Source: Antedon mediterranea (Eukaryota > Echinodermata > Crinoidea > Comatulida > Antedonidae). From it: 64,000 nt of DNA. The DNA is taken from assembly GCF_964355755.1 (NCBI RefSeq), contig NC_092670.1, positions 2,629,001-2,693,000 on the forward strand, in the 5' to 3' direction. The position numbers and the translations under genes are program-made. Position 1 is the first letter of the stretch. Each line of letters starts with the position of its first letter. Below, piece after piece: positions 59,701 through 61,707 of the stretch. The notes below the pieces were generated by a model, which saw only the letters and a program-made list of their open reading frames with translations, was not told where the DNA came from and made no database searches.

Positions 59701-59914
59701 TTACAAGAAAACCAATGGATAATGGCATAAATTAAGTATGACAGTTAAGAAATATAATTCAGTAATGTGTGCAATATGAATGGTAGTTTGTGTGAATAGT
59801 ACATAATGAATAGTAAATCCTATTCATCTCCAAAAATTTATTTTAAAACTTGCTTGAAAAAGTAAATTTATTTTCTCTTACCTGCCATGTTGTCAACTTT
59901 TTCTGTTTTCGTTT
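14599..59914 (-). CDS. Giant NACHT-Roc-COR-Death-ZU5-UPA-DED gene (exon-joined model)
   Basis: Joined model, minus strand, high to low: 59882-59914, 59620-59667, 56414-58525, 55282-55441, 54666-54769, 54129-54392, 52969-53279, 51424-51513, 50915-51091, 50476-50721, 49848-50036, 49296-49454, 48925-49200, 48444-48527, about 46032-46326, 45737-45760, 45570-45596, 45173-45454, 44786-44848, 43875-44410, about 43542-43646, 43294-43425, 41489-41636, 40977-41009, 40024-40059, 39868-39903, 39187-39714, 38667-38741, 38193-38225, 33794-33865, 33430-33510, 17974-18018, 15917-15961, 15463-15507, 14599-14789. Each has AG/GT borders and, apart from two uncertain donors (near 46032 and 43542), the frame is kept throughout. 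About 2,370 codons. Known roles of the modules (NLR oligomerisation ATPase, Roc-COR GTPase, death-fold adaptors) imply a cytoplasmic immune or cell-death scaffold; that function is inference. The start codon is not identified. The 3' micro-exon part is less certain than the NACHT-to-DED part, and could belong to alternative transcripts. Confidence 0.75.
15234..15335 (-). CDS. Possible alternative terminal exon
   Basis: Acceptor TCTATTTACAG is followed by 33 open codons beginning YGIYTSNSWVKIREADCN, rich in lysine, proline and arginine, then TAA directly overlapped by AATAAA. It is open only in phase 0, whereas the neighbouring micro-exons end in phase 1, so it does not join the array without another exon. 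It may be a chance frame or a transposon tail. Confidence 0.25.
   Translation of the reverse strand, partial: YGIYTSNSWVKIREADCNKGRKPRLKPKMKPLA
15463..15507 (-). CDS. Micro-exon, KRSKSEAG repeat (phase 1-1, 45 nt)
   Basis: Bounded by TTTTTAG and GTATGT; encodes KRSKSEAGPLSNAE after a split serine codon. It is a near copy of the exon at 17974-18018, and more than 60 bp of intron upstream of both copies also match, so the pair arose by duplication. Being a multiple of three with equal phases, it can be skipped without a frameshift. Confidence 0.65.
15917..15961 (-). CDS. Micro-exon, KRSKRKAEPSS repeat (phase 1-1, 45 nt)
   Basis: Bounded by CTTTACAG and GTATGT; encodes KRSKRKAEPSSSPK. Same length, phase and leading GTAAACGATCAA as its neighbours at 15463 and 17974. 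Confidence 0.65.
16351..17107. repeat. GGGCCCGATCGTC minisatellite, possibly within a TIR element
   Basis: Two clusters of the motif (A/G)GGCCCGATCGTCTT, at 16351-16520 and 16905-17107, are separated by AT-rich unique sequence. The outer edges are inverted relative to each other: CAGACGATCGGG on the left and CCCAATCGTCTG on the right, which would fit a TIR element whose subterminal repeats have expanded. No target duplication is clear. Open frames through it in both directions (63 and 94 codons) are repeat artefacts. Confidence 0.65.
17150..17540 (-). pseudogene. LINE ORF2 C-terminal fragment
   Basis: The minus-strand frame reads VNNIMKDPTHPLHYCYNLN and then RSGIRLRPPRANLCRTRKSF, ending shortly after. 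This DP(T/S)HPLH...R(L/F)..PRA..R..KSF tail is typical of some LINE ORF2 ends. Only the last hundred or so residues remain. Confidence 0.65.
17974..18018 (-). CDS. Micro-exon, KRSRSEAG repeat (phase 1-1, 45 nt)
   Basis: Bounded by TCTTTTTAG and GTATGT; encodes KRSRSEAGSSSNTE. It sits at the 3' edge of the 15-kb intron that contains the nested transposons. Confidence 0.65.
18152..18191. repeat. Inverted terminal repeat of the Penelope-like element, left copy
   Basis: This ~40-bp segment (TTTCTAGTAGAGAGTCATAG...CTCGGCC) recurs in inverted orientation at 32937-32976 with about two differences. Penelope-like elements often carry terminal repeats in inverted orientation. The pair brackets all the RT and GIY-YIG pieces, so it likely marks the ends of one insertion of about 14.8 kb, including what later inserted into it. 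Confidence 0.7.
18203..18534 (-). pseudogene. Penelope-like element, GIY-YIG endonuclease segment
   Basis: Minus-strand frame, open to the TAA at 18203. It reads FKPHQTLCQILVAPKDK, then VVYRLPC, KVYVGETKRTLRERIEEH and AEHFKITGHELD. A VVYRLPC...VYVGET.R.L..R..EH pattern matches the GIY-YIG endonuclease at the C-terminus of Penelope-like retroelements, which nicks DNA for target-primed reverse transcription. The upstream part of the same frame resumes at about 27673, interrupted by the nested insertions. The domain itself looks undamaged. Confidence 0.85.
18893..19071 (-). repeat. Gypsy 3' LTR
   Basis: 179 bp, nearly identical to 27261-27439. On the element strand it starts TGTTACATT and is preceded by a polypurine tract. 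Confidence 0.92.
19072..19084 (-). promoter_or_regulatory. Polypurine tract of the gypsy element
   Basis: On the element strand the bases just before the 3' LTR read AAGAAGAGGGA, a typical plus-strand primer for LTR retrotransposons. Confidence 0.8.
19418..19802 (-). pseudogene. Gypsy integrase C-terminal region
   Basis: Two overlapping minus-strand frames together cover the pol tail: one reads LRDTPISSDIPSPYTLMFNR, typical of the end of the integrase core, and the other continues with LPWQPAKVVQCTSDRNYTV and a proline/threonine-rich tail ending KFKDHIME and stop. A frameshift therefore lies near 19700. The frame is cut off upstream at about 19802 by an inserted sequence. Confidence 0.8.
19803..21937. 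mobile_element. Insertion (about 2.1 kb) splitting the gypsy integrase
   Basis: The integrase frame stops at about 21937 (NEILVAF...) and resumes at about 19802 (LRDTP...). The inner ends share an inverted ACAAAAAGT (left near 19815, right near 21912), suggesting a TIR element. No transposase was recognised. Exact borders are uncertain by some tens of bases. Confidence 0.5.
21938..22338 (-). pseudogene. Gypsy integrase core
   Basis: The minus-strand frame carries KPIHTSEAMEIIAIDLF, then VDYFTGYIWA and TIISDNGSQLTSE, followed by HRTSVPHHQQANGRAE. The D,D(35)E catalytic residues are visible as DLF, SDNG and NGRAE. A TGA interrupts directly after NGRAE, where an arginine codon would be expected, followed by SIQTLKSMLKK in the same frame. 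The upstream end is cut by the insertion at 22339. Confidence 0.85.
22339..24079. mobile_element. Insertion (1.74 kb) splitting the gypsy integrase upstream of its core
   Basis: The integrase frame is interrupted after the zinc-binding HHCC region, and GGTTT is present on both sides (22334-22338 and 24080-24084), a possible 5-bp target duplication. Near the ends GCGCTAA occurs in inverted orientation (left near 22348, right near 24072). The interior is non-coding, with CG-rich islets. Superfamily unknown. Confidence 0.55.
24085..24368 (-). pseudogene. Gypsy integrase zinc-binding region, with small insert
   Basis: The minus-strand frame reads LAIHDGIILKGSRIIIP, MRPRILNILHKQHQGTEK and RQSVYWPGINADIERIINNC, the HHCC-type N-terminal domain of a gypsy integrase. 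Between the end of the long gag-pol frame (24369) and this part is a ~45-bp AT-rich stretch that introduces a stop and seems to be a later insert. Confidence 0.8.
24369..27107 (-). pseudogene. Gypsy gag-pol: zinc knuckles, protease, RT, RNase H
   Basis: A single 912-codon frame. The gag-like N-terminus (to about residue 170) is followed by two zinc knuckles: one C-X2-C-X3-H-X4-C, the next the canonical C-X2-C-X4-H-X4-C. The protease active site reads VDTCAAKN, where DTG/DTS is usual. RT shows STLDLRSGYWNIPL, FTRLPVGLISAQDVFQ and the catalytic CIKDDILIA, where a tyrosine or phenylalanine is common before the first D. RNase H has TIQCDASMKGLGAVL, NIEREALAVVWAIKHF and SDHKPLEDI. It ends early because of a small insert at 24330-24368. 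Gag and pol sharing one frame occurs in some invertebrate gypsy clades. Long plus-strand frames opposite it are shadows. Confidence 0.92.
27241..27260 (-). other. Primer-binding site of the gypsy element
   Basis: Directly after the 5' LTR, the element strand reads TGGTGACCCCGACC. A TGG start complementary to a tRNA 3' CCA end is the expected position and form. The exact tRNA was not determined. Confidence 0.75.
27261..27439 (-). repeat. Gypsy 5' LTR
   Basis: 179 bp, nearly identical to 18893-19071. About four differences are seen by eye. Confidence 0.92.
27673..28667 (-). pseudogene. Penelope-like element, reverse transcriptase segment
   Basis: Broken minus-strand frames read IMSSIGSVSYNLARFVTDIL, then TSYDVTALFTSVPVDGAIAV, DHGCAMGSPVSPIIANMYME and the catalytic RYVDDT (about 28190-28208), followed by LAFDSHHPLEQKLCVIRTL. 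These are the RT fingers, palm and thumb of Penelope-like elements. In-frame stops occur near 28363, just after YVDDT, and elsewhere, with at least one shift near 28030. It abuts the TIR element at 28668, and the frame resumes at 32709. Confidence 0.9.
31141..32100 (+). mobile_element. Palindromic tRNA-related element, copy A
   Basis: Matches the copy at 51560-52485 in inverted orientation over most of its length. Blocks in order: CATAGCCTATGTAAATACG end, two AATATCATCGTTCTCGAG-type repeats, a tRNA-like head on the minus strand (31399-31470), an unrelated middle, and an inverted repeat around GGGAATGATATTAAGTTC. It lies inside the 28668-32705 TIR element. Confidence 0.7.
31399..31470 (-). ncRNA. 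tRNA-like head (box A/box B) of a dispersed repeat
   Basis: The minus strand reads GTGGCGCAACGGTTGAAGCG, matching a box A (TGGCGCAACGG), and about 40 bases on GAGTTCAAGATC, a slightly off box B. Spacing is that of a tRNA-derived SINE promoter. The copy at 52193-52260 has a perfect GTTCAAGTCC box B. It is probably not a functional tRNA. Confidence 0.55.
32709..32936 (-). pseudogene. Penelope-like element, N-terminal RT segment
   Basis: The minus-strand frame reads MKDPTNTYRNRLLKLLKEL, then CVVPCIYGLPKVHKNHIPLR. The P..YGLPK.HK....LRPI pattern is the RT N-terminal motif of Penelope-like elements. The frame runs straight into the TIR element border at 32708. Upstream coding sequence is missing, so the copy is 5'-truncated. 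Confidence 0.85.
32937..32976. repeat. Inverted terminal repeat of the Penelope-like element, right copy
   Basis: Inverted partner of 18152-18191 (GGCCGAGAACTTTAAAAAGT...CTACTAGAAA). Confidence 0.7.
33044..33070 (+). ncRNA. Hammerhead-ribozyme-like core motif
   Basis: CTGAGGA is followed by a GGAGA / TCTCC hairpin and GAAA, resembling the CUGANGA - stem II - GAAA core of the hammerhead motifs known from Penelope-like element terminal repeats. It lies just outside the 5' part of the Penelope copy. The extra C before stem II and the lack of a checked cleavage triplet make activity uncertain. Confidence 0.35.
33430..33510 (-). CDS. Micro-exon, extended KRS/RS repeat (phase 1-1, 81 nt)
   Basis: Bounded by TTTTATAG and GTATGT; encodes KRSKSKRSRRKRSRS followed by HEPEPPRNAAE. 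The GTAAACGATCAA motif is repeated inside the exon. Together with its flanks it is a tandem duplicate of 33794-33865. Confidence 0.65.
33794..33865 (-). CDS. Micro-exon, KRSRRNRSKSKRSRR repeat (phase 1-1, 72 nt)
   Basis: Bounded by CTTTATAG and GTATGT; encodes KRSRRNRSKSKRSRRKPS followed by RNAAE. The sequence on the donor side (about 33680-33800) repeats that at 33330-33435, so exon plus intron was duplicated as a ~360-bp unit. Confidence 0.65.
33884..34325 (+). pseudogene. LINE-like 3' end inserted beside a micro-exon
   Basis: A plus-strand frame from about 33885 to 34164 (ILKAKHIRNVMCMEMNRW ... FDFNAILNDI) ends with a stop, a short 3' region and a (TTA)n tail at 34307-34325. Comparison with the duplicate at 33510-33560 shows that the copy here has been split by this insertion before ATAGATTACCATG. 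The family was not identified; the tail suggests a CR1-like LINE. Confidence 0.5.
34725..36690. repeat. Tandem repeat, 762- and 830-bp units
   Basis: GCGAGGAGGCTTCGCATTTT starts units at 34725, 35487 and 36317 (the last partial). Units two and three contain an extra 68-bp internal duplication beginning GCTAGAGTACACC that unit one lacks. Units are nearly identical; only a couple of substitutions were seen between the second and third junctions. The 60-67 codon plus-strand frames inside have no recognisable product. Confidence 0.88.
36691..37806. other. Intronic, no feature recognised
   Basis: Lies between micro-exons at 33.8 and 38.2 kb. No additional phase-1 micro-exon could be found here. 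Confidence 0.4.
37807..37843. repeat. 37-bp CTAGA...TCTAG hairpin
   Basis: Near-perfect inverted repeat with core GCGAGCGAAGCGAGC and ends CTAGATGG/CCATCTAG. A 37-bp relative is at 61708-61744. Next to each lies GATGGTTCTCG(G)AAT on the same side relative to the hairpin, so both are ends of one dispersed element family. Confidence 0.6.
38193..38225 (-). CDS. Micro-exon, ELEKSRSSSL (phase 1-1, 33 nt)
   Basis: Bounded by TTTTTTTAG and GTATGT; encodes a split glycine, ELEKSRSSSL and a split glycine. It is a clear sister of 40977-41009 (DLQQSRSSGL), with the DED exon between them. Confidence 0.65.
38667..38741 (-). CDS. Linker exon after the DED exon (phase 1-1, 75 nt)
   Basis: Bounded by TTTTTTACAG and GTATTG; encodes QNKSAILPSEVPGNSSFN and a few more residues. 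It follows the DED exon in phase and has no recognised domain. Confidence 0.6.
39187..39714 (-). CDS. Tandem death-effector-domain exon (DED1-DED2)
   Basis: Open across 528 nt between TTTTTGTAG-type acceptor and GTATTT donor, phase 1 at both ends. DED1: RRHLLNKLKILYKDLL, LLNFLMEREHLTSHDLTL and FYETIKATEQFGLASKIY. DED2: HRLMLIQFGEELTEKDIRKM, then WHLIMDLEMRNIICEGNM and FIKNLNRMELKGPMQVL. Six-helix spacing, the (I/F)GEELT..D pattern and the LL..LE.R..L....L pattern are those of DEDs in FADD, caspase-8/10 and c-FLIP. By family knowledge this surface would polymerise with DED proteins such as an initiator caspase; no caspase domain is present here. The placement after ZU5-UPA is unusual for NLRs, whose DED/Death modules usually sit before NACHT. 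Confidence 0.8.
39868..39903 (-). CDS. Micro-exon, RQSIREDSPQE (phase 1-1, 36 nt)
   Basis: Bounded by CTTTACAG and GTATGT. Flanks resemble those of the other micro-exons (acceptor followed by GTAGACAATCAA, donor GAAAGTATGT). Confidence 0.62.
40024..40059 (-). CDS. Micro-exon, KQDVSPPGPLE (phase 1-1, 36 nt)
   Basis: Bounded by TATTTACAG and GTATGT; same length and ends as 39868-39903. Confidence 0.62.
40977..41009 (-). CDS. Micro-exon, DLQQSRSSGL (phase 1-1, 33 nt)
   Basis: Bounded by TTTTTTTGCAG and GTATGT. Paralogous to 38193-38225. Confidence 0.65.
41489..41636 (-). CDS. Exon following the UPA region (phase 0-1, 148 nt)
   Basis: Encodes TITANEIWKVESWSMFIVTR, then a run of lysines (KNKKKKKQ) and LTLQKPNERHELPFV. 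It accepts the phase-0 donor of 43294-43425 and delivers phase 1, which is what all later micro-exons need. It may be the last strand of the UPA fold followed by a basic linker; that is inference. Confidence 0.6.
42074..42660. mobile_element. ACCTCCGCC-ended repeat
   Basis: Left end ACCTCCGCCAAGGAGG (42079) and right end GGCGGAGGT (about 42635), followed by TTGTACTCTCGGAGTACCC. The interior has two ACAGTTTTTATCCGATTCTC blocks and non-coding A-rich sequence. The related copy at 7367-7735 shows it is dispersed. It sits in an intron. Confidence 0.6.
43294..43425 (-). CDS. UPA-region exon (phase 0-0, 132 nt)
   Basis: Acceptor TTACTTTCAG, donor GTATGA. Encodes EVFRESHLFGEIPIQIPKY, then an acidic stretch HTDMDIEVENKEDWDV. 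The join to the preceding exon is the least certain in the model, because no strong phase-0 donor is visible there. Confidence 0.6.
43542..43646 (-). CDS. UPA-domain exon (3' border uncertain)
   Basis: Acceptor GCATTGTTAG (43647) gives a phase-0 frame RLSLLPEGHKLKKKYCKWHP, then KKLDDVDEICLQPGM. It directly continues the UPA start (LRVRTWDTDREK) of the ZU5 exon, and the E..G.....P..L......D.ICL pattern suits UPA. The frame stays open to 43365, but splicing to 43425 requires a donor upstream; ATG|GTCTCT at 43542 is the only phase-0 GT I found. Confidence 0.5.
43875..44410 (-). CDS. ZU5 domain exon, plus start of UPA
   Basis: Phase 1 in, phase 0 out, 536 nt. ZU5: VDSKGETLYLKDKDTKLVI, LVINPGAIEEGLNVEVSL, LSPVVRCGPPGTVFKNHCLL and SFPHN..., with the GG/GP..........IP.GA.....I.V pattern and the conserved SPVV.CGP.G..F...V.L.L. 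UPA begins at ARLGVFGKVLINKYQLRVR. ZU5-UPA pairs occur in ankyrins, UNC5 and PIDD, usually followed by Death, with the ZU5-UPA pair packing against the Death domain or, in PIDD, self-cleaving at HFS. Here the motif HSKHFSKYGL contains HFS, so autoproteolysis of PIDD type is conceivable. Only the order differs: Death comes before ZU5. Confidence 0.88.
44786..44848 (-). CDS. Linker exon between Death and ZU5 (phase 1-1, 63 nt)
   Basis: Bounded by TTTAATAG and GTATTG; encodes SSYKSTEKQQKPFTFFASEP. Symmetric phase, therefore skippable. Confidence 0.65.
45173..45454 (-). CDS. Death domain exon
   Basis: Phase 1-1, 282 nt. Encodes DDQIIRKVSEEIHNWKLFGV, then HLGLSSLTVTKFGSE, MMNFWRTNIDIQWNQLEVFC and ALIQHGSNNLADMF. 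The I...V...I..WK.LG..LGL....I pattern, a helix 4-5 region ending in a tryptophan, and L..AL...G.NNLA are diagnostic of a Death domain. Death domains pair with other death folds such as those of adaptor proteins or DAPK/PIDD partners. As in DAPK1, it follows a Roc-COR unit. Confidence 0.85.
45570..45596 (-). CDS. Micro-exon, 27 nt (phase 1-1)
   Basis: CTATACC... between TTTTTATAG and GTAAGA; encodes IPSRSHNE flanked by split codons. It joins in frame to the Death exon (GYVDDQ...). Confidence 0.6.
45737..45760 (-). CDS. Micro-exon, 24 nt (phase 1-1)
   Basis: Between CTGTTACAG and GTAAGT; encodes TLKSQDE flanked by split codons. Among the shortest exons of the model. Confidence 0.55.
46032..46326 (-). 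CDS. Exon after COR, unknown fold (3' border uncertain)
   Basis: Acceptor TTTTTTTAG, phase 0. Encodes VLHFLQKELKVFSQKDARGL, EVRMYIPCASSPNIQNAHM and VLPCGSNQMEVKLYRKLFG. The frame stays open to 45970. The next micro-exon needs phase 1; ATCA|GTGGTG at 46032 would provide it, and AAA|GTTATA at about 46098 would not. I do not recognise the domain; it resembles an alpha/beta segment following COR in invertebrate Roc proteins. Confidence 0.55.
46479..48136. mobile_element. Foldback-like element built of a 21-bp quasi-palindromic repeat
   Basis: Ends are inverted: ACGAAAGCCCATTAATGCCA on the left and its complement on the right, with about 90 bp matching by eye. The 8-bp direct repeat ACAATCAT flanks it (46471-46478 and 48137-48144). 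Almost the whole interior is a 21-bp unit alternating AATTACTAATTCGTTCAAACG-like and complementary forms, with the spacer GCCATTTAAAGTATATGTTG occurring four times. A block of about 290 bp near the right is duplicated. Long TIRs of short tandem repeats with 8-9 bp duplications are the hallmark of foldback elements. It lies in the intron between 48444 and 46326. Confidence 0.85.
48444..48527 (-). CDS. Linker exon after COR (phase 0-0, 84 nt)
   Basis: Bounded by ATATTGCAG and GTAGGC; encodes TTIVRTKSIKADSSLEDD and IKPLPEVCKK. No domain recognised. Confidence 0.65.
48925..49200 (-). CDS. COR domain, C-terminal exon
   Basis: Phase 0-0, 276 nt. Encodes KDEHIFYVLSRLKPEPPPQP, FHDFGSYLPDDLFQRAATKF and HVELNIDAEHLVILYVATIK. 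The F.DF..(F/Y)LPD.LFQR...(K/R)F pattern matches the second half of COR in ROCO proteins (the dimerisation part). Confidence 0.8.
49296..49454 (-). CDS. COR domain, central exon
   Basis: Phase 0-0, 159 nt. Encodes EPVMWKAWQRLDTGILEVGL, LKYLWKEFCDSDETFNFFV and LMEKFGLMCASKK. GIL...LL..LW...... F..LMEKF(G/D)L is the strongest COR signature. Confidence 0.88.
49848..50036 (-). CDS. COR domain, N-terminal exon
   Basis: Phase 0-0, 189 nt; acceptor TTCTTACAG, donor GTTAGC (weak). Encodes VHILLKDCEDTENQRFLLEY, LHDIVEILYYPDDEALRDI and DLMKLVDMSKTFITV. LH..G(V)(I)LY(Y/F).D...L.....(D)P.(W)L is the COR start; here DLMKLVDM stands in the place of the usual DP.WL. Confidence 0.85.
50476..50721 (-). CDS. 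Roc-COR linker exon
   Basis: Phase 0-0, 246 nt. Encodes LAEIKKRIWQALKDKPYAA, IENSVPFAQSNASVIMKHIL and RTLPIKWLRGQQEIQSLKKE. This corresponds to the end of Roc (the (I/V)EN...... region) and the helix with (P)IKWL that leads into COR. Confidence 0.82.
50915..51091 (-). CDS. Roc GTPase exon with G4-like motif
   Basis: Phase 0-0, 177 nt. Encodes GQTYPHRMTNLEFILSWIRS and CPPVLLIGTHLNGLKGTEE. GTHLN occupies the G4 position, where Roc domains have (G)THxD or NKxD; the aspartate that recognises guanine is replaced by asparagine, which may weaken nucleotide specificity. Confidence 0.85.
51424..51513 (-). CDS. Roc GTPase exon, central strand
   Basis: Phase 0-0, 90 nt. Encodes IFMVSFAVICVVFNLCDDLD and then APAKVLDPTS. 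It directly continues the switch II motif of the preceding exon. Confidence 0.82.
51560..52485 (-). mobile_element. Palindromic tRNA-related element, copy B (intronic)
   Basis: Inverted relative to copy A (31141-32100). It contains the AAGATTTAACATCCCCGAGG palindrome, ACCTTACCTTGCGAAGAATA, GAGGAGCCGAATCACCGGAT, the tRNA-like head and the CATAGGCTATGTAATAT end. It sits in the intron between 52969 and 51513. Confidence 0.72.
52193..52260 (+). ncRNA. tRNA-like head with perfect box B
   Basis: TTGGCGCAACGGAA gives box A and GTTCAAGTCC (52247-52256) is a perfect box B, with about 45 bases between. No foldable complete tRNA with CCA-ready ends is evident, so this is a SINE-type promoter and not a tRNA gene. 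Confidence 0.6.
52969..53279 (-). CDS. Roc exon: charged repeats and switch II motif DFGGQ
   Basis: Phase 1-0, 311 nt. The first two thirds are lysine/glutamate/aspartate-rich and contain a 34-residue (102-bp) unit in two direct copies, beginning IEKEESDDQTKIPSKIEEL. The exon ends with KFVMNISDFGGQPIYHVMQ, where DFGGQ is the Roc G3/switch II motif. The repeat makes the stretch from P-loop to DFGGQ about 200 residues, against about 50 in a compact Roc. Confidence 0.85.
53421..53596. mobile_element. Palindromic MITE with a hammerhead-like motif
   Basis: Ends are inverted copies of GTTTGCAGTACACCA, and inner arms pair TTGGGTTTCTC with GAGAAACCCAA. In the centre CTGAGGACGAT...GATCGAAAC (53511-53541) resembles the hammerhead core found in Penelope-like elements. 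A related palindrome lies at 60381-60486. Confidence 0.6.
54129..54392 (-). CDS. Roc charged-insert exon
   Basis: Phase 1-1, 264 nt. Encodes SEMYEKAVAREMVKQVKGKQ followed by low-complexity Ala/Ser/Asn/Glu sequence and EENKIEEQSKENPAQ. Acidic and disordered in character; it belongs to the insert between switch I and DFGGQ. Confidence 0.75.
54666..54769 (-). CDS. Roc switch I exon
   Basis: Phase 2-1, 104 nt. Encodes FNPKHEVTDGIAETRTVYTQ and GNNETILKEQSPE. F.P....TDGI is the switch I (G2) stretch of metazoan Roc domains; the threonine of TDG would contact magnesium. Confidence 0.82.
55282..55441 (-). CDS. Roc P-loop exon
   Basis: Phase 1-2, 160 nt. Encodes LPVEIWARGPEAVNAF, NEALKEGKTEVKQGRVIFVG and LEGVGKTSTINSLLRK. 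The Walker A reads GLEGVGKTS. The leading ARGPEAV.AF..AL.EGKT helix is typical of Roc domains of large invertebrate proteins. The exon joins the NACHT exon in frame across a phase-1 intron of 972 bp (55442-56413), which links the ATPase and GTPase halves in one transcript. Confidence 0.88.
55722..55764. repeat. GGTC microsatellite
   Basis: Irregular (GTCG)n/(GGTC)n over about 40 bp in the intron between NACHT and Roc exons. Confidence 0.75.
56414..58525 (-). CDS. NACHT ATPase exon with LRR-like tail
   Basis: One 2,112-nt exon, phase 1 at both ends (TTTAG acceptor, GTAAGT donor). It opens KIEEYLLQRQRELCSQ, then MRGRYSVDISQMFTDMEL, the linker that precedes NACHT in animal NLRs. Walker A GEGGIGKTT (near 58290), Walker B KVVLLLDGLEEL, sensor 1 STVILTSRSE, then VKGFNNESIGKYIDKHF and a winged-helix/helical region. 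The tail has two LRR-like turns (LYHLDISDSNLHNLDVNSL; LMTLNMVDCNLSDDDIH). It ends with a 9-residue unit, KYAKRGLQG, nearly in two copies. By family, ATP binding would drive oligomerisation on ligand sensing; the short LRR set suggests that sensing lies elsewhere. Confidence 0.92.
58526..59619. other. Intron, part of a tandem segmental duplication
   Basis: Sequence such as TGTCACGCAATCATAA, AGTGAGTGTGACCCAATATA and CAACAGAGGGCAGCAAACAG occurs in the same order at about 60210-61250. The two blocks start with the NACHT exon border and its pseudo-copy. Confidence 0.8.
59620..59667 (-). CDS. Linker exon upstream of NACHT (phase 1-1, 48 nt)
   Basis: Bounded by TTAAACAG and GTGAGT; encodes SKPVIPMNKEVKSET and joins in frame to KIEEY of the NACHT exon. 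Confidence 0.65.
59882..59914 (-). CDS. Linker exon upstream of NACHT (phase 1-1, 33 nt)
   Basis: Bounded by TTTTTTAG and GTAAGA; encodes TKTEKVDNMA. It is the most upstream exon found. An ATG is present but the phase implies further coding sequence upstream. Confidence 0.6.
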
Positions 59915-60086
59915 CTAAAAAAACAAGAAATGTTGTATCAAATGATAAATCAATCAATAATACAGGATAAATCATGAATTTCAAAATATCTTTTTATAAC
60001 AAACAATCATATAAATAAATAAATCCGAAACTAAAGTGTTCCGGATGGCTCATTTAATTAATTGAAATATAAAATTAATTCAGAGA

Positions 60087-60207
60087 GGTTTGCAAAATGT
60101 CGACGTTGTATCTATGTCTCATTATTACTGATGTAAATTCACTGGCCTATCTGCATAATTCCTTTTGTCTTTGAAGCAGATATGCTTCTATCTTTTCTAA
60201 ATATAAA
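60087..60207 (-). pseudogene. Decayed copy of the 5' end of the NACHT exon
   Basis: Read on the minus strand after a TTTAG, it repeats KIEAYLLQRQKELC, then a stop (TAG), then the remnants of MRGRYSVDI as MRHRYNVDI before similarity ends. It corresponds to 58525-58415 and is followed upstream by a copy of the adjoining intron. It is a non-functional relic of a tandem duplication. Confidence 0.8.
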
Positions 60208-60380
60208 GAAAGATTTTTAGCTTCATTAAACTAATAGTATAAATATAAATTGAATTTAATTTCATTAATATATTATTACAAATTGTTATTCATTCTTTTT
60301 TTATTTATGTGGTATTGACTAAACTATATAAAGTTTTATTAATATATTATATTGTTTGAAGGTTTGCATGGCGAATTCAA

Positions 60381-60486
60381 ATGTTGATATGAGTTTGCGG
60401 TATGCCACGTATGTTAGTTCTGAAAAGAAACCCAACAGTTTTTTCAGAACTAACATACGTGGTGTACCGGAAACTCATATCAACAT
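60381..60486. mobile_element. Palindromic MITE, relative of 53421-53596
   Basis: ATGTTGATATGAGTTTGCGG on the left pairs with CCGGAAACTCATATCAACAT on the right. The inner arm includes AAACCCAACAGTT, also present in the 53-kb copy. It interrupts the duplicated intron copy and is absent from the other copy at 58.6 kb. Confidence 0.65.
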
Positions 60487-61707
60487 ATTAATATATTATT
60501 ACATTTATTTATGTGGTATTTCATAAAGTTGTTAAATGTTTTGTGTTCCTCTAATTATTTTTATGTTTTATTAATTTAAATTATCTAACTTTATTGTTAT
60601 AATGGTTTTGTCACGCAATCATAAATAAGCTTCATAGAGTGAGTGTGACCCAATATAATTTATAATATGTAATAATTTTCAGAATATGGAACTTTAAATA
60701 AAAAGATGCTCAACAGAGGGCAGCAAACAGAAAAATATCATTATCACAAGGATTTTTATGACAATAGAAGTTAAATAAAATCAACCTAAAACTTGTATGA
60801 GTGTGAAACATATCTCTATTTTCCATATCTATGATAGGCTTGGTGCACCGTAGGCATACAAACTGTAGTCCTATTGAAAGAGAGGATATGTTGACTATGT
60901 TGGAAATGATATGATTTAGACAAGGATCCCATTTACTATACTTGTAAAATTATCATTAAATCTAAAATCTGTTTATAAATTCAACCTGGACAGTTTTCTG
61001 ATGAATTAAGAGTACTTTAACATCTTATATAGTTTGTTACTTCTTTCAGTTTGTCTGATTATCTTTGTCTAGGGAAGGCAACAACTTATCTTAATGATTT
61101 GACATTTGTTTTATTCAAACATACTTCAGAAGTAAAAATAGAAACTTTAGGGTTTGTTATAGATAATTATCTTGGGCATACTGATTAATATTATTATAAG
61201 TGATATACAGTATAAATTAAAAGTGTTAAAAGTGAAATACTTATAAACAATTAGTTACAAAGACTGAAAAGCATAAAAAGATAAGCTCCTCCTTAATTTT
61301 GCTTTGATTGAGTCATTTTGTTTGTTAAGTTTTTTCGGTTTCAACTCTTTTTATCCACAACATGTCATTAATCAAGCAATCAAATTCAGATTTGTACTTT
61401 ATAGACAATATTTTAAAAAAAATTGACTGTATGAGTAAGACTTAATATATGATGAGTATTAAAATTAAATGCATTAAGTAGATAGTAGAGGCTAAACGCT
61501 ATTTAGTGTGTTTTTAATACATTACACTTTTCAGTAACTTAAGGGTTAATTGTATATGTTTTTCAGTCTATTATATTTCACTAGTTTTGTGTACTATTTG
61601 ATTGAATTTGATTCCAAAGATAAGAGAGCAATGTTTAAATACGAAACCTTGTATGTTTTAATTTTATAACGGCATACAATGTGTAACGCAAAATGTATTA
61701 TATATAC

